NCBI RefSeq assembly: GCF_014290175.1
Contig: NZ_JACOOR010000003.1
Coordinates: forward strand, 372,001-436,000
Source of the DNA: Anaerosacchariphilus hominis
Lineage (GTDB): Bacteria; Bacillota; Clostridia; Lachnospirales; Lachnospiraceae
Direction: 5' to 3'
Length of the DNA stretch: 64,000 nt
Made by a program: the position numbers and the translations under genes
Shown: positions 7,847-16,365 of the stretch, in pieces
How positions within the stretch are numbered: position 1 is the stretch's first letter
Layout of the letters: every line of letters begins with the position of its first letter
Notes under the pieces: generated by a model
Database searches by the model: none
The model's input: only the letters and a program-made list of their open reading frames with translations
Told to the model about the DNA's origin: nothing

Positions 7847-10800
7847 TTATTTCTTCTGATTTGCGTAAAATGCTTCAATCTGTGCCTGCTCGCTGCTTAA
7901 GCCCTTCTCCTCCATCTGGACAATAGTCATAAGCATTCTCTGGTAATCCCGCGGAATAATCTTCTTGAACTTGGGCAGATACTCTCCAAAGTTCGCCAGG
8001 ATTTCCTTGCCCTTCTCGGAGTTGGTATAAGCCACATGATCCTCGATCATGCCCTTCAGCTCCAGTACATCGTATTTATCTGTTACTTCCTGAATCAGAA
8101 CCATGTCCTTATTCAGCTTTGTATACAGGTCTCTGTCCTCATCCAGCACATAGGCCACGCCGCCGCTCATACCTGCGGCAAAGTTCTTGCCGGTTTTGCC
8201 GATGACGGCCACCCGGCCTCCGGTCATGTACTCGCAGCCGTGGTCGCCCACGCCCTCGACGACTGCGCTCGCGCCAGAATTACGGACGCAGAAACGCTCG
8301 CCGGCCACGCCGTTGATGTAAGCCTTGCCGCTTGTGGCACCGTAGAGGGCCACATTTCCAATGATGATATTCTCATCCTGCTTGTAATGCACGCCTCTGG
8401 GCGGATAGACCACCAGCTTGCCGCCGGACAGGCCCTTGCCGAAGTAGTCGTTGCTGTCGCCCTCCAGCTCCAGGGTCAGGCCCCTGGGGATAAACGCGCC
8501 GAAGCTCTGTCCGCCCGCGCCCTTACATTTCACGGTAAAGGTATCCTCTTCCAGTCCTTCCGGATACCGCTTGGTAATCTCGGAACCGAACATGGTGCCG
8601 AAAGCACGGTCTGTATTCTTCACATCCACCTCGATGCTACGCTTGGAACCATTTTCCAGGGCGGGAAGAAGCTGTTTGAACAGCACCTTCTGATCCAGGG
8701 TCTTCTCCAGCTCGAAATTATAGACCTGCTTCGGATCAAAGGTCACCTTCTGGCCCTTGCCCGCGAACGGATTATTCAGGATATTGCTCAGGTCAATCTC
8801 CGCCTGGCGGCCGGTCAGTCCCTCACGTACCTTCAGAAGGTCGGAGCGTCCCACCAGCTCATCCACGGTACGCACGCCCAGGCGCGCCATGTACTCGCGA
8901 AGATCCTGCGCGATAAAGCGCATGAAGTTGATGACGTATTCGGGCTTGCCGCGGAACCGTTTTCTCAGCTCCGGATTCTGGGTAGCCACGCCCACCGGGC
9001 AGGTATCCAGATTGCAGACACGCATCATGACGCAGCCCATGGTTACCAGCGGAGCCGTCGCAAAGCCGAACTCCTCGGCTCCCAGCATGGCCGCGATGGC
9101 CACGTCCTCGCCGGTCATCAGTTTGCCGTCGGTCTCGATACGGACGCGTCCTCTCAGGCCATTCATAATCAGGGTCTGGTGAGTCTCCGCCAGTCCCAGC
9201 TCCCAGGGAAGTCCCGCGTTGTGGATGGAACTTCTGGGCGCCGCTCCGGTACCTCCGTCGTATCCGGAAATCAGGATAACCTGGGCTCCGGCCTTGGCTA
9301 CACCGGCTGCGACTGTTCCCACGCCGGCTTCGGAAACCAGCTTCACGGAAATCCGCGCGTCCCGGTTGGAATTCTTCAAATCATAAATCAGCTGCGCCAA
9401 ATCCTCGATGGAATAGATATCGTGATGAGGCGGCGGAGAAATCAGGCTCACGCCCGGCGTGGAGTGACGGGTCTTCGCGATCCACGGGTACACCTTTCCG
9501 CCCGGCAGATGGCCGCCCTCGCCGGGCTTCGCGCCCTGGGCCATCTTGATCTGCAGCTCTTTGGCGCTGACCAGATACCGGGAGGTTACGCCGAAACGTC
9601 CCGAAGCCACCTGCTTGATGGCGGAACAGCGGTTCAGGCCGTCCGGTCCGATTTCCAGACGCTCCAGGCTCTCACCGCCTTCACCGGAGTTGGACTTGCC
9701 ATGCAGGGTATTCATGGCGATGGCCAGACATTCATGGGCCTCCTGGGAAATGGATCCGTAGGACATGGCTCCGGTCTTAAACCGGGTTACGATAGAATCC
9801 ACACTCTCTACCTCCTCGATGGGCACGCCCTTCTTCGGATAGTTGAAGTCCATCAGTCTGCGGAGATAACCGCGGTTATTTTCCCCGTTTATGAGCTCCG
9901 TGTACTCCTTAAACATCTTGTAGTCGCCCCGCTTCGTGGACTCCTGCAGCAGATGGATGGTCTGGGGATTGTACAGATGCTTTTCGCCGCCGCTTCTGCT
10001 CTTATGGCGTCCCACGCTCTCCAGCGTCAGGTCTACGTTCAGTCCCAGGGGATCGAAGGCTGCGGAATGAAGCTCGTCCGCCTGTTTCTCGATGTCTGCC
10101 AGAGTGATGCCGCCCACACGGCTGACAGTATTGGTAAAGTACTCGTCCACCACATCCTTGTCGATACCGATGGCCTCGAAGATCTTGGAGCCCTGATAAG
10201 ACTGAATGGTGGAAATGCCCATCTTGGAAGCGATTTTTACAATGCCATGAAGTACCGCGCTGTTATAATCGTCTACGGCTGCGTAATAATCTTTATTCAG
10301 CAGCCTGCATGATACCAGTTCCCGTATGGTCTCCTGTGCCAGATAGGGGTTGATAGCACAGGCGCCGTAGCCTAAAAGCGCTGCGAAATGATGTACCTCT
10401 CTGGGCTCGCCGCTCTCCAGAATCAACGCCACGCCGGTACGCTTCTTGGTGGTAACCAGATGCTGGTTCAGGCCGGATACCGCAAGCAATGACGGAATGG
10501 CCACATGGTTCTCATCCACGCCCCGGTCGGAGATAATCAGGATGTTCGCTCCGTCCCGGTAAGCCCGGTCGGCCTCCACATACAGGCGCTCCATAGCCTT
10601 CTTCAGGCTGGTGTTCTTATAATAGGTAATCGGAAGCACTTCCACCTTGAAGCCCGGAACTTTCATACTCTTGATCTTCAGGATATCTGTGTTCGTCAGA
10701 ATCGGATGGTTGATGCGAAGCAGACGACAGTTCTCCGGCGTCTCCTCCAGCACATTTCCTTCCTTGCCCACATACACGGTGGTAGAAGTGACGATTTCCT

Positions 10801-12379
10801 CACGGATGGCGTCGATGGGCGGATTCGTTACCTGGGCGAACCGCTGCTTGAAATAGTTGAAAAGCGGCGGATGCTCCTCGGACAATGCCGCCAGCGGGGT
10901 GTCGATACCCATGGCTCCGATGCCCTCGGCTCCGTTCTGGGCCATCTGCAGGATGGAGGTGCGGTATTCCTCGTAGTTGTATCCAAAAGACTTCTGCAGT
11001 TTTCTGCGCTCGTCTGCGGAAAACTCCGGTACTCTTTCATTGGGGATCTTCAGGTCCTTTAACTGTACCAGATTGCTGTCCAGCCACTCGCCGTAGGGCT
11101 GTGCGGAAGCGTATTTCTCTTTCAGATGCTCGTCGTCGATCACCTCGCCTTTGACTGTATCCACCAGAAGCATTTTGCCCGGATGCAGTCTCTCTTTGAC
11201 TACGATCTTGGTCGGATCGATATCCAGGACTCCCACCTCGGAGGAAAGAATCAGATCATCGTCGGTGGTGATATAGTAACGGGAAGGACGGAGACCGTTG
11301 CGGTCCAGAACTGCTCCCATCACATCGCCGTCGCTGAACAGGATGGAGGCCGGTCCGTCCCAGGGCTCCATCATGGTGGCGTAATACTGATAGAAATCAC
11401 GTTTCTTCTGAGACATGGCCTTATTGTTATCCCAGGGCTCCGGAATGGTAATCATAACTGCCAGCGGAAGATCCATGCCGCTCATGACCAGGAACTCCAG
11501 GGTGTTATCCAGCATGGCGGAGTCGGAACCGGAGGCATTGACCACCGGAAGGACCTTGTTCAGGTCTTTCTTCAGATGGCTGGACTCCATGGTCTCCTCC
11601 CGGGCCAACATCTTATCCGCATTGCCCTGGATGGTATTGATCTCGCCGTTGTGTACGATGAAACGGTTGGGATGGGCCCGCTCCCAGCTGGGGTTCGTAT
11701 TGGTACTGAAACGTGAATGTACGATGGCGATGGCCGACTCGTAATCCGTATCCTGCAGATCCTGGAAGAAGGAACGCAGCTGATGTACCAGGAACATTCC
11801 CTTGTACACAATGGTTCTGCTGGAAAGGGATACCACGTAGGTGTCGTCATTGGACTGCTCGAAGGTCCGGCGGGCCACATAGAGCTTCCGGTCGAAGTCC
11901 AGTCCCTTTTCCACGTCCGCCGGACGCTTTACAAAGCCCTGCATGATGCACGGCATCTTCTCCAGGGCCTTGCTTCCAAGGACAGACGGCACGGTGGGAA
12001 CCTCTCTCCATCCCAGGAACTCCATACCCTCTTTTTCTACGATAATCTCGAACATCTTCCGGGCCTGATTGCGCTTCAGCTCATCCTGGGGGAAGAAAAA
12101 CATACCGATACCGTAATCTCTTTCTTCACCTAAAAAGACGCCGAGAGGTTTGACAGCTTTGGAGAAGAACTTATGTGATATCTGTAATAAGATTCCTACT
12201 CCGTCTCCTGTCTTACCTTCGGCGTCTTTGCCGGCCCTGTGTTCCAGGTTCTCTACAATTTTCAATGCGTTCGCCACGGTCTCGTGACTTTTCAATCCTT
12301 TGATGTTGACCACTGCACCGATACCGCAGTTATCGTGCTCAAATCGCGGGTCATACAATCCCTTGCTCTGTTGGCTCAT
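7847..12379 (-). CDS. gltB: Glutamate synthase large subunit
   Basis: Ferredoxin/NADPH-type GOGAT alpha subunit, 1510 residues (usual about 1500). The class-II glutaminase domain begins at Cys18 in HDNCGIGAVV, so a short propeptide of 17 residues should be removed. It is followed by the central domain, the FMN-binding synthase barrel (GEGGESLERLEIGPDG, KPGEGGHLPGGKV, SGYDGGTGAAP) and the 3Fe-4S cysteines in GCVMMRVCNLDTCPVG. The C-terminal GXGXG beta-helix domain ends the protein. GGAGGGA precedes the ATG. It is transcribed with gltD for ammonia assimilation. Confidence 0.97.
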   Translation of the reverse strand: MSQQSKGLYDPRFEHDNCGIGAVVNIKGLKSHETVANALKIVENLEHRAGKDAEGKTGDGVGILLQISHKFFSKAVKPLGVFLGEERDYGIGMFFFPQDELKRNQARKMFEIIVEKEGMEFLGWREVPTVPSVLGSKALEKMPCIMQGFVKRPADVEKGLDFDRKLYVARRTFEQSNDDTYVVSLSSRTIVYKGMFLVHQLRSFFQDLQDTDYESAIAIVHSRFSTNTNPSWERAHPNRFIVHNGEINTIQGNADKMLAREETMESSHLKKDLNKVLPVVNASGSDSAMLDNTLEFLVMSGMDLPLAVMITIPEPWDNNKAMSQKKRDFYQYYATMMEPWDGPASILFSDGDVMGAVLDRNGLRPSRYYITTDDDLILSSEVGVLDIDPTKIVVKERLHPGKMLLVDTVKGEVIDDEHLKEKYASAQPYGEWLDSNLVQLKDLKIPNERVPEFSADERRKLQKSFGYNYEEYRTSILQMAQNGAEGIGAMGIDTPLAALSEEHPPLFNYFKQRFAQVTNPPIDAIREEIVTSTTVYVGKEGNVLEETPENCRLLRINHPILTNTDILKIKSMKVPGFKVEVLPITYYKNTSLKKAMERLYVEADRAYRDGANILIISDRGVDENHVAIPSLLAVSGLNQHLVTTKKRTGVALILESGEPREVHHFAALLGYGACAINPYLAQETIRELVSCRLLNKDYYAAVDDYNSAVLHGIVKIASKMGISTIQSYQGSKIFEAIGIDKDVVDEYFTNTVSRVGGITLADIEKQADELHSAAFDPLGLNVDLTLESVGRHKSRSGGEKHLYNPQTIHLLQESTKRGDYKMFKEYTELINGENNRGYLRRLMDFNYPKKGVPIEEVESVDSIVTRFKTGAMSYGSISQEAHECLAIAMNTLHGKSNSGEGGESLERLEIGPDGLNRCSAIKQVASGRFGVTSRYLVSAKELQIKMAQGAKPGEGGHLPGGKVYPWIAKTRHSTPGVSLISPPPHHDIYSIEDLAQLIYDLKNSNRDARISVKLVSEAGVGTVAAGVAKAGAQVILISGYDGGTGAAPRSSIHNAGLPWELGLAETHQTLIMNGLRGRVRIETDGKLMTGEDVAIAAMLGAEEFGFATAPLVTMGCVMMRVCNLDTCPVGVATQNPELRKRFRGKPEYVINFMRFIAQDLREYMARLGVRTVDELVGRSDLLKVREGLTGRQAEIDLSNILNNPFAGKGQKVTFDPKQVYNFELEKTLDQKVLFKQLLPALENGSKRSIEVDVKNTDRAFGTMFGSEITKRYPEGLEEDTFTVKCKGAGGQSFGAFIPRGLTLELEGDSNDYFGKGLSGGKLVVYPPRGVHYKQDENIIIGNVALYGATSGKAYINGVAGERFCVRNSGASAVVEGVGDHGCEYMTGGRVAVIGKTGKNFAAGMSGGVAYVLDEDRDLYTKLNKDMVLIQEVTDKYDVLELKGMIEDHVAYTNSEKGKEILANFGEYLPKFKKIIPRDYQRMLMTIVQMEEKGLSSEQAQIEAFYANQKK

Positions 12380-12467
12380 ACTTATCCCTCCAGATCCTTG
12401 AACTCGCTATTTCATTTGCTCATTGATTTTATTTCTCAGTGCAGCGTCCTGCCCTGACTTTATTGGT

Positions 12468-12496
12468 ACTATACAACGATTTTTTTCGGATGTAAA
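12468..12496 (-). promoter_or_regulatory. Promoter of gltBD
   Basis: Minus-strand TTTACA (12496-12491) and TATAGT (12473-12468) with 17 nt between. The gltB start is about 90 nt downstream. The remaining intergenic DNA up to 12604 is AT-rich with no further feature recognised. Confidence 0.65.
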
Positions 12497-12604
12497 GAGG
12501 AACTTTTTTCTATATTGTCAGATTATTTGTAAATTTATTAATTTTATTTGAATTGTGTCTTTGTTTTTTCTTTTTTCTTTCAAATCAGGTCTCGCAGAAA
12601 CAAT

Positions 12605-13405
12605 TCAGAATTGAAATTTCTTCCAGCACCAGAACCCGGCCAGCAGACAGAAAGCTGTCATCACCAGGTAAAAGGGCGTCTGCTCCATAAGCGCCGTCAG
12701 CCACTCCGGTTCCGCCACCGCCAGGAACACTGTAGAAGCGTTCACTGCGCTGTGGGCCAGGATAGCCGGAAGTAAAGAGCCTTCCGCTTCATAAATCCAG
12801 TTCAGAAACAGGCCCACCAGAAACGCGAATACCCCCTGAACCACATTGCCGTGAAGGATACCGAAAAGCAGGGACGCACAGATCAGCGCTGCCCTGGAGC
12901 TTGGAAGTCCCCGTTTCAGGCTGCCGTAAATGATTCCGCGAAACAGCAGCTCCTCCAGAATGGGAGCCGCCAGCACGCTGGCCGCCACCACCGCCAGCAC
13001 GCTGCCGCCATAAAGCCTTTCCACCGCCGGGGCATAGCCCGGGAACAGCCGTGGGAGCGGCGTCAGGCCCAGCAGGGCATTGAAGCCCCGGCCTAGAAAG
13101 AGACCGCCGAGAATCGCCCAGAGCAGCCGCTCCGGCTTCACACTTTTTCCCGTTTTCCAGAGGCTTTCCCTGCCGTCTGCCTCCAGGCCGTCTTTTTGGC
13201 GGCTCCGGCAATACAGGTAATAAAACACCGGAATCTCCATCGTATTTACCAGGGCCAGCATCCAGACCTGCGCTCCCTGCCGGGAAAGCATCCCGGAGAA
13301 GCAGACGCCAAACACCGACTGTAAGGCCACTGTCAGCACCTCATTCAGCAGCAGCGGGCCTCCCACTTCCCATAATATCTTTCCGAAGCTACTTTTCCGT
13401 TCCAT
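12605..13405 (-). CDS. CPBP family intramembrane glutamic endopeptidase
   Basis: Multi-pass membrane protein (266 residues) of the CPBP/Abi family, relatives of Rce1 CaaX proteases. The conserved motif 1 is EELLFRGIIYGSL (catalytic Glu-Glu and Arg). Motif 2 is the FGILHG histidine, and motif 3 is AHSAVNAS. Some family members act in bacteriocin immunity or peptide processing; the substrate here is unknown. The start overlaps the end of the upstream esterase gene by 17 nt, so the two are translationally coupled. Confidence 0.88.
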   Translation of the reverse strand: MERKSSFGKILWEVGGPLLLNEVLTVALQSVFGVCFSGMLSRQGAQVWMLALVNTMEIPVFYYLYCRSRQKDGLEADGRESLWKTGKSVKPERLLWAILGGLFLGRGFNALLGLTPLPRLFPGYAPAVERLYGGSVLAVVAASVLAAPILEELLFRGIIYGSLKRGLPSSRAALICASLLFGILHGNVVQGVFAFLVGLFLNWIYEAEGSLLPAILAHSAVNASTVFLAVAEPEWLTALMEQTPFYLVMTAFCLLAGFWCWKKFQF

Positions 13406-14252
13406 GATCCTTCACATACTCTCCCGCATTCTTTCCGGCATCCGCGCCGATGAGGTTCAGGGCCTCCTGCTTATAATGAATGCCCAGCACATCCCGCAGA
13501 TCCGGATCGATCAGCTCAGCCGGAAGGGTGGAGACCAGGACCAGATCTTCATTTTCCTCGCAGACTGTCAGCTGCGCGTCCATGATCTCCTGATGCTTCG
13601 CCGGGTCGGTCAGATCCGGTCCAAGCTGAATCAGAAAGCATTTTTCCACGCCCTGTTCCTTCATGTAGGAAACAAGCTCCGCAAGCTGCGCCTTGTATTC
13701 GTCGGCCGTGGTCTCCAGATTCGCGTCGGCTTCTCCCTGGAACCAGACCATGTAGGTGCGGTATACATGGATTTTTTCTTTTTTCATGCAGTCCTTTGCC
13801 GCCTTCAGACGCTCGGCCGCCTCTTCCTTCAGGCCCTTGGTCAGCCAGCCGTTCAGGGATGAGCTGCCCCGGGACGCGGACACAGCCACCACCGGTACCT
13901 TCGTCTGCCCGTAATAGGCATTTACAAAAGAAGTCACCAGGCTGCCTTTGCGCTCCAGAAGCTCGGTGTCGTCCAGTGCGCCCCGGTTTTCCTTCTCTCC
14001 GAAGGGCTCGCTGAGCACATGCAGAGTGTCCGGATCGGTCACAGCGCGATACTCGTAACCGGATCCTTCGGTGAGCTCCGGAGCAGCACTGGCGTCACCG
14101 CCTGCGCCGCTCATATTGCTCTGACCCATAAAAATAATCAGGTCCATGCTCCGCCAGGTCTTCTGCTGATAGAGATTCACGCCCACCATCAGGAGACAGC
14201 AGAGGGCGCTTAAGATAAAGATGATTTTTTTGTTGTTTGGTACTCGGTTCAT
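13389..14252 (-). CDS. SGNH-fold carbohydrate esterase (sialate O-acetylesterase / CE6-like)
   Basis: Predicted exported acetyl esterase of 287 residues. An N-terminal hydrophobic anchor (about residues 8-27) is followed by the block I motif IIFMGQSNMSGAGG with the nucleophile serine. Then come SASRGSSSLNGW, the block III-like WFQGEADAN, and a C-terminal DVLGIHYKQEAL segment holding the catalytic Asp/His. Its substrate is probably an acetylated sugar; the family (SASA, DUF303) also includes xylan and sialic acid esterases. It overlaps the CPBP protease gene, forming a two-gene unit. Confidence 0.8.
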   Translation of the reverse strand: MNRVPNNKKIIFILSALCCLLMVGVNLYQQKTWRSMDLIIFMGQSNMSGAGGDASAAPELTEGSGYEYRAVTDPDTLHVLSEPFGEKENRGALDDTELLERKGSLVTSFVNAYYGQTKVPVVAVSASRGSSSLNGWLTKGLKEEAAERLKAAKDCMKKEKIHVYRTYMVWFQGEADANLETTADEYKAQLAELVSYMKEQGVEKCFLIQLGPDLTDPAKHQEIMDAQLTVCEENEDLVLVSTLPAELIDPDLRDVLGIHYKQEALNLIGADAGKNAGEYVKDHGTEK

Positions 14253-14368
14253 AGGATTCTCCGTTTCTTATACTTTTCCTTATCCGGCTTTCTGCCGGGC
14301 GGACTTTTTCTATGCAATTATTTCTTTTACAAGTATAAGCTCCCGGCCTGTCTCTGTCAAATCCGCAC

Positions 14369-14397
14369 TTGACTTTCCTCCCTGTCTGCCCTATATT
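14369..14397 (+). promoter_or_regulatory. Promoter of the thiT leader
   Basis: TTGACT (14369-14374) and TATATT (14392-14397) with a 17-nt spacer. Transcription would start just before the TPP riboswitch. Confidence 0.75.
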
Positions 14398-14412
14398 TAA
14401 ATTAATCACATA

Positions 14413-14505
14413 GCGACAGCTAGGGGAGCCAAAGGCTGAGAATACACATCTGTGTTGACCCTCATTACTTGAACCGGTTAGTACCGGCGTAAGGAAGCAT
14501 CTTTT
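14413..14505 (+). ncRNA. TPP riboswitch (THI element)
   Basis: The highly conserved thi-box core is present: AGGGGAGCC, then GGCTGAGAATA, a variable arm, GACCC, TTGAACCGG, TAGTACCGGCG and TAAGGAAG. It binds thiamine pyrophosphate and, in this position, would repress the thiamine transporter downstream when TPP is plentiful. There is about 45 nt between it and the thiT ATG. The CCCCTCC stretch after it could mask the AAGGAGG ribosome site, which suggests translational control. Confidence 0.96.
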
Positions 14506-14548
14506 GTATCCCCTCCTGTGAAATCTCATTTACCAAGGAGGATTTTTT

Positions 14549-15223
14549 ATGTCACTTTTTGCTACGAAACTGGTGGACGACTACGGTGGAACCACCTATA
14601 ACCTGACGGGCCTGGGCTACGGCGCTCTGGTGGCCCTGATGCTGCTTCTTCTGATTCTGGCCTGCTACATCACCGGCGGCAAGACGAAATTCAAAACGAA
14701 GCACCTGGTTTTTTCTGCCGTTGCCATGGCTTTGGCCATGATCACGTCCTTCCTGAAGCTTTTTGAGGCTCCCATGGGCGGATCCGTTACCTTGTTTTCC
14801 ATGCTGTTCATCTGCTGTATCGGTTACTGGTACGGCCTGCGCACCGGCATCATGACCGGCGTGGCCTACGGCCTGTTACAGCTCATCTCCGATCCTTATA
14901 TCATCAGCCTGCCCCAGATGATTACGGACTATGTCCTGGCCTTCGGCGCACTGGGTCTGTCCGGTATCTTCTGTAACAAGAAAAACGGCCTTGTGAAAGG
15001 CTACATTGTGGGCGTCCTGGGCCGCTATCTCTTCGCGTTCCTGTCCGGCCTGATTTTCTTCGGCATGTACGCGGAAGGATCCGGCATGAGCGCCCCGGTT
15101 TATTCTCTGGCCTACAACGGCTCTTATCTGGGCTGCGAGACGGCTATTACGTTGATTGTGCTGGCGATTCCGGCGGTGAACCGGGCTTTTGCGAAGGTGA
15201 AGGAAATGGCAGTAGCGGATTAA
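14549..15223 (+). CDS. thiT: Energy-coupled thiamine transporter S component
   Basis: Substrate-binding membrane subunit of an ECF transporter for thiamine. 224 residues with about six membrane helices. The family segments are AVAMALAMITSFLKLFEAPMGGSVT, GLRTGIMTGVAYGLLQ and an ending rich in LIVLAIP. The upstream thi-box confirms the substrate assignment. AAGGAGG precedes the ATG. The ECF energising module is not in this window and is presumably shared and encoded elsewhere. Confidence 0.93.
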   Translation: MSLFATKLVDDYGGTTYNLTGLGYGALVALMLLLLILACYITGGKTKFKTKHLVFSAVAMALAMITSFLKLFEAPMGGSVTLFSMLFICCIGYWYGLRTGIMTGVAYGLLQLISDPYIISLPQMITDYVLAFGALGLSGIFCNKKNGLVKGYIVGVLGRYLFAFLSGLIFFGMYAEGSGMSAPVYSLAYNGSYLGCETAITLIVLAIPAVNRAFAKVKEMAVAD

Positions 15224-15253
15224 GCGTTTATCTTCTTATTTTGTCTCATCGAC

Positions 15254-15290
15254 AAATGCCGCGGGTTCTTTTGTGGAACCTGCGGCATTT
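15254..15290 (+). terminator. Intrinsic terminator of thiT
   Basis: AAATGCCGC-GGTTC pairs with GAACC-GCGGCATTT, a strong stem with a short loop. TTTATTT follows on the plus strand. It may also end the convergent regulator gene. Confidence 0.85.
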
Positions 15291-15300
15291 TATTTGCGCT

Positions 15301-16230
15301 CTACTGCGTCTGTCTCTTCTTTTTGATGGTAAACCGAAGCTCCGCCTGCTTCGTGCCGATGATCATTTCCCATTGAATGCCGTCACATACAGTACGGTTG
15401 GAAATGATGTCGTCTTTTTCGTAGCTTTCGGTGTCGTATTCTACCATGAGCATGCCCTTCTGGCGCTCGCCGCCGATGATCATGCGGTGGCCGGTGAAGA
15501 CGATGATAGGGTGCCACATCATGGGAAGGGCATTCCGGGTGTATTCGCCGTACTGGGTGACCAGTTCGACGGCTTCGCCGGGCTGTAACTCTGCTTCGAT
15601 GGCTTTCAGAATCTTCAGACACTTATTTTCATCCGGCTCCGGCTGCTGGCGGCTTTCCAGAAAGCATAACATTTCTTCTGCTGTATGCATACTGGGATAA
15701 TGGTTTTCCATCAGGCTTTCCAGCTGGTCGGTGGTGAACTCGTATTCATCTTTATTCATACGCTGGCATTGCAGGATACGGATAAAACCGCACAGCATCA
15801 GCATCAGAACTCCATCGATGATGCCGCCATCTATTCCTCTGTATGCCCGGAGCAGCTCCATAACCACATATCCGACAGTGGCCACACCTACGCAAAACAG
15901 ACTGAATTTCAGGCTGGAATCGATCTGTTTCTTCCAGGCTGCCCGCTCCTGATTCAGATACCGCACCACGGTATGCAATCCCTCATAGGTGACGACTCCG
16001 GCATTTCCACTTTTTCTTTCCCGTCTGCTTCCCTCCAGTAACTCCTGCACTGTCACACCCAGCACATCTGCCAGTTCGAGCAAGAGCGAAATATCCGGCA
16101 TTCCGTGACCATTTTCCCAGCGGGAAACACTGCGGGAATTGACGCCAAGCCTTTCTCCAAGCTCTTCCTGGGTCATGCCCTTTTCCTTTCTCAGTTCCGC
16201 AATGAATTTTCCGGTCTTGATCTGTTCCAT
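15301..16230 (-). CDS. XRE-family regulator with membrane segments
   Basis: The N-terminal helix-turn-helix (residues about 8-62: LRKEKGMTQEELGERLGVN then SRWENG) is typical of Cro/CI DNA binding. It is followed by a linker, two predicted membrane helices around residues 103-140, and a C-terminal soluble domain of about 150 residues I do not recognise. The latter includes PIIVFTGHRMIIGG and may be PH-like. A membrane-tethered one-component sensor is a reasonable inference; ligand and targets are unknown. It is monocistronic. Confidence 0.75.
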   Translation of the reverse strand: MEQIKTGKFIAELRKEKGMTQEELGERLGVNSRSVSRWENGHGMPDISLLLELADVLGVTVQELLEGSRRERKSGNAGVVTYEGLHTVVRYLNQERAAWKKQIDSSLKFSLFCVGVATVGYVVMELLRAYRGIDGGIIDGVLMLMLCGFIRILQCQRMNKDEYEFTTDQLESLMENHYPSMHTAEEMLCFLESRQQPEPDENKCLKILKAIEAELQPGEAVELVTQYGEYTRNALPMMWHPIIVFTGHRMIIGGERQKGMLMVEYDTESYEKDDIISNRTVCDGIQWEMIIGTKQAELRFTIKKKRQTQ

Positions 16231-16304
16231 GGTGAAATCCTCCTGCTGCGTTTTTCTGATTTTATCTTAGCATAAATGCGTGTATATGGACATGACATAA
16301 AATG

Positions 16305-16345
16305 AGAGTGGCGGAAAATCCTGCATTTTTAGGACTTTCCGCCAT
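16305..16345 (-). terminator. Terminator of argS
   Basis: GTGGCGGAAA-TCCT pairs with AGGA-TTTCCGCCAT, a long stem with one mismatch around an 8-nt AT-rich loop. On the minus strand a short T-run (CATTTTA) follows. Confidence 0.75.
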
Positions 16346-16365
16346 TTATTTTCATAATATTTATT

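Noticed and set aside
8036..10312. 758-codon open frame on the plus strand
   Set aside because: It is antisense to gltB. The composition (His-, Gln- and Ala-rich with no domain) follows from the codon use of the opposite strand, and gltB is fully supported.
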